Shown here piece after piece: positions 6,164-6,584 of a DNA stretch of 6,584 bases. Location: NCBI GenBank assembly GCA_003228395.1, contig QIDJ01000268.1:1-6584 (forward strand), written 5' to 3'. Position 1 is the first letter of the stretch. Each line of letters starts with the position of its first letter. The notes beneath the pieces were generated by a model, which saw only the letters and a list, made by a program, of their open reading frames with translations, had not been told where the DNA came from and ran no database searches. This stretch comes from Flammeovirgaceae bacterium. GTDB lineage: Bacteria > Bacteroidota > Bacteroidia > Cytophagales > Cyclobacteriaceae. The position numbers and the translations under genes were made by a program.

Positions 6164-6458
6164 TACAAGGTTGAGCAAGGCACAGGTCAGGCTCGTGCTC
6201 TTTCCCGCACCCAGCCTTGCGCCATAATAGGATAGCTATCGGCAATGCCGGAGGATTCGCACCAGTGTGAGATTGATTCGAACGTAGCCGCGAATTGCAT
6301 TCGTGGCTTTTACGTTACCGGGTTGGTAATTTCAATGATAACCCTGACCAATCAGGGCATAGAAGATTAGGTCGTAGGGCGACCCTATGACCAGTGCAAA
6401 GTAAGAAAAATGCACAAGTCTGGCCGGCGCTAAGCCCGAGGTTAAGACTTGCGCAAGT
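6091..6458. other. dense cluster of inverted repeats: candidate structured RNA, element end or origin-like site
   Basis: At least seven good inverted repeats or palindromes sit in under 370 bp. They are ACACACTGGC/GCCAGTGTGT (6107-6116/6134-6143, 17-base loop); GCAAGGC/GCCTTGC (6175-6181/6214-6220); the palindrome GATAGCTATC (6231-6240); AGCCGCGAA/TTCGTGGCT (6286-6294/6300-6308, 5-base loop, one G-T pair); TTACC/GGTAA (6315-6319/6325-6329); CCCTGA/TCAGGG (6342-6347/6352-6357, 4-base loop); GGTCGTAGGG/CCCTATGACC (6370-6379/6383-6392, 3-base loop, one G-T pair). Beyond these come GCACAAGTCT/AGACTTGCGC (6412-6421/6445-6454, one mismatch) and the perfect palindrome ACTTGCGCAAGT (6447-6458). The G-T pairs at 6290/6304 and 6374/6388 are tolerated only in + strand RNA, while the mismatch at 6414/6452 would be a wobble in - strand RNA, so the strand is unsettled. 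No known RNA family was recognised. Confidence 0.5.
6123..6269 (+). repeat. imperfect 20-bp direct repeat
   Basis: GGAAGATCCGCGCCAGTGTG at 6123-6142 recurs as GGAGGATTCGCACCAGTGTG at 6250-6269, with 17 of 20 bases identical and 127 bases start to start. The first copy supplies the right arm of the 6107-6143 hairpin. The second copy has no matching left arm nearby. It may be a degraded second unit of the same structure. Confidence 0.55.
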
Positions 6459-6476
6459 AAGGGTAACCAGTACCAG

Positions 6477-6584
6477 TTATCGTTCCCTGATTTTATTCTT
6501 GCGCTTTTTATGCCGCAGCACCTCTGCCTCGAGATGGAAAATGATCTCTTCGGCCAGGTTCTTATTCAGATCGCCGATCCGCTC
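6477..6584 (-). CDS. C-terminal end of an unrecognised protein (5' end outside window)
   Basis: The - strand frame is open from the window edge to TAA at 6479-6477 and gives 35 residues. They begin ERIGDLNKNLAEEIIFHLEA and continue EVLRHKKRKNKIRER. The segment reads as an amphipathic acidic helix followed by a strongly basic tail, which would suit a nucleic-acid-binding or recombinase-type protein, but no family can be named. The frame has regular codon use, with third-position G/C in many Leu and Glu codons, and no internal stops. Downstream of its stop, on the same strand, lies the hairpin cluster, so the two may belong to one element. It could be the tail of a transposase, relaxase or ordinary gene. 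Confidence 0.5.
   Translation of the reverse strand, partial: ERIGDLNKNLAEEIIFHLEAEVLRHKKRKNKIRER

Noticed and set aside
6152..6235. On the - strand, a 28-codon open stretch containing LGAGKSTSLTCALLNL, which looks like a P-loop
   Set aside because: It has stops at both ends, no start codon, no Walker B, and overlaps other frames of equal length in GC-richer DNA. A chance resemblance is likely, although a very decayed ATPase cannot be excluded.
6272..6281. Complement reads GTTCGAATC, like a tRNA T-loop
   Set aside because: The flanking bases do not form a 5-bp T stem, and no anticodon arm or acceptor stem is present.
6187..6300. 37-codon ATG frame on the - strand (MQFAATFESISHWC...)
   Set aside because: It is short, runs through several hairpin arms, and has no recognised family or ribosome site. 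The low stop density here is explained by base composition.
6332..6569. Long open stretch on the - strand downstream of and overlapping the partial right-edge gene (contains WYWLPLLAQVLTSG)
   Set aside because: It has no ATG start, overlaps the better-supported frame at 6477-6584, and resembles no known family.

Overview
The window looks like a chromosomal segment from a member of the Bacteroidota, most likely close to Chitinophagaceae. This is inferred from the gene content: a YugP-like zinc metallopeptidase, a short-chain acyl-CoA dehydrogenase, a bacterial GGGP synthase, the lack of convincing Shine-Dalgarno sequences, and promoter-like TAnnTTTG words. No rRNA or other phylogenetic marker is present, so the family-level placement is tentative.

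Left part (1-4048), ordinary core-type genes. The + strand carries the C-terminal third of a membrane zinc metallopeptidase (start outside the window), then a complete acyl-CoA dehydrogenase 12 bp later, then an AraC-family regulator after a 126-bp gap. On the - strand a compact three-gene set runs toward it: a DUF1469/phage-holin-like membrane protein (GTG start), a small protein with a charged helical N-terminus and a membrane anchor, and pcrB, a geranylgeranylglyceryl/heptaprenylglyceryl phosphate synthase. pcrB starts inside the preceding gene (59-bp overlap) and its 3' end overlaps the 3' end of the AraC gene by 15 bp. The first two - strand genes resemble the YqjE/YqjD-type envelope pair, so the set is probably a membrane-related operon.

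Right part (about 4100-6584), accessory-looking DNA. Between the holin-like gene and the next complete gene lies a decayed N-terminal piece of an AAA_14/DUF4143-type ATPase on the - strand. It has two compensating frameshifts around a recognisable P-loop. Head-to-head with it is a complete 439-residue ATPase of the same broad superfamily, with Walker A, Walker B and a C-terminal PD-(D/E)XK-like region. Then come a 51-codon hypothetical gene on the - strand (5812-5967) and about 500 bp of GC-richer DNA without convincing genes. That DNA is packed with inverted repeats and short direct repeats. The window ends with the last 35 codons of an unrecognised basic-tailed protein on the - strand.

The most interesting signals are the hairpin-rich block at 6091-6458, which may be a structured RNA, an element end or an origin-like site, and the decayed ATPase next to its intact relative. 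No tRNA, rRNA, CRISPR array or complete insertion sequence was recognised.
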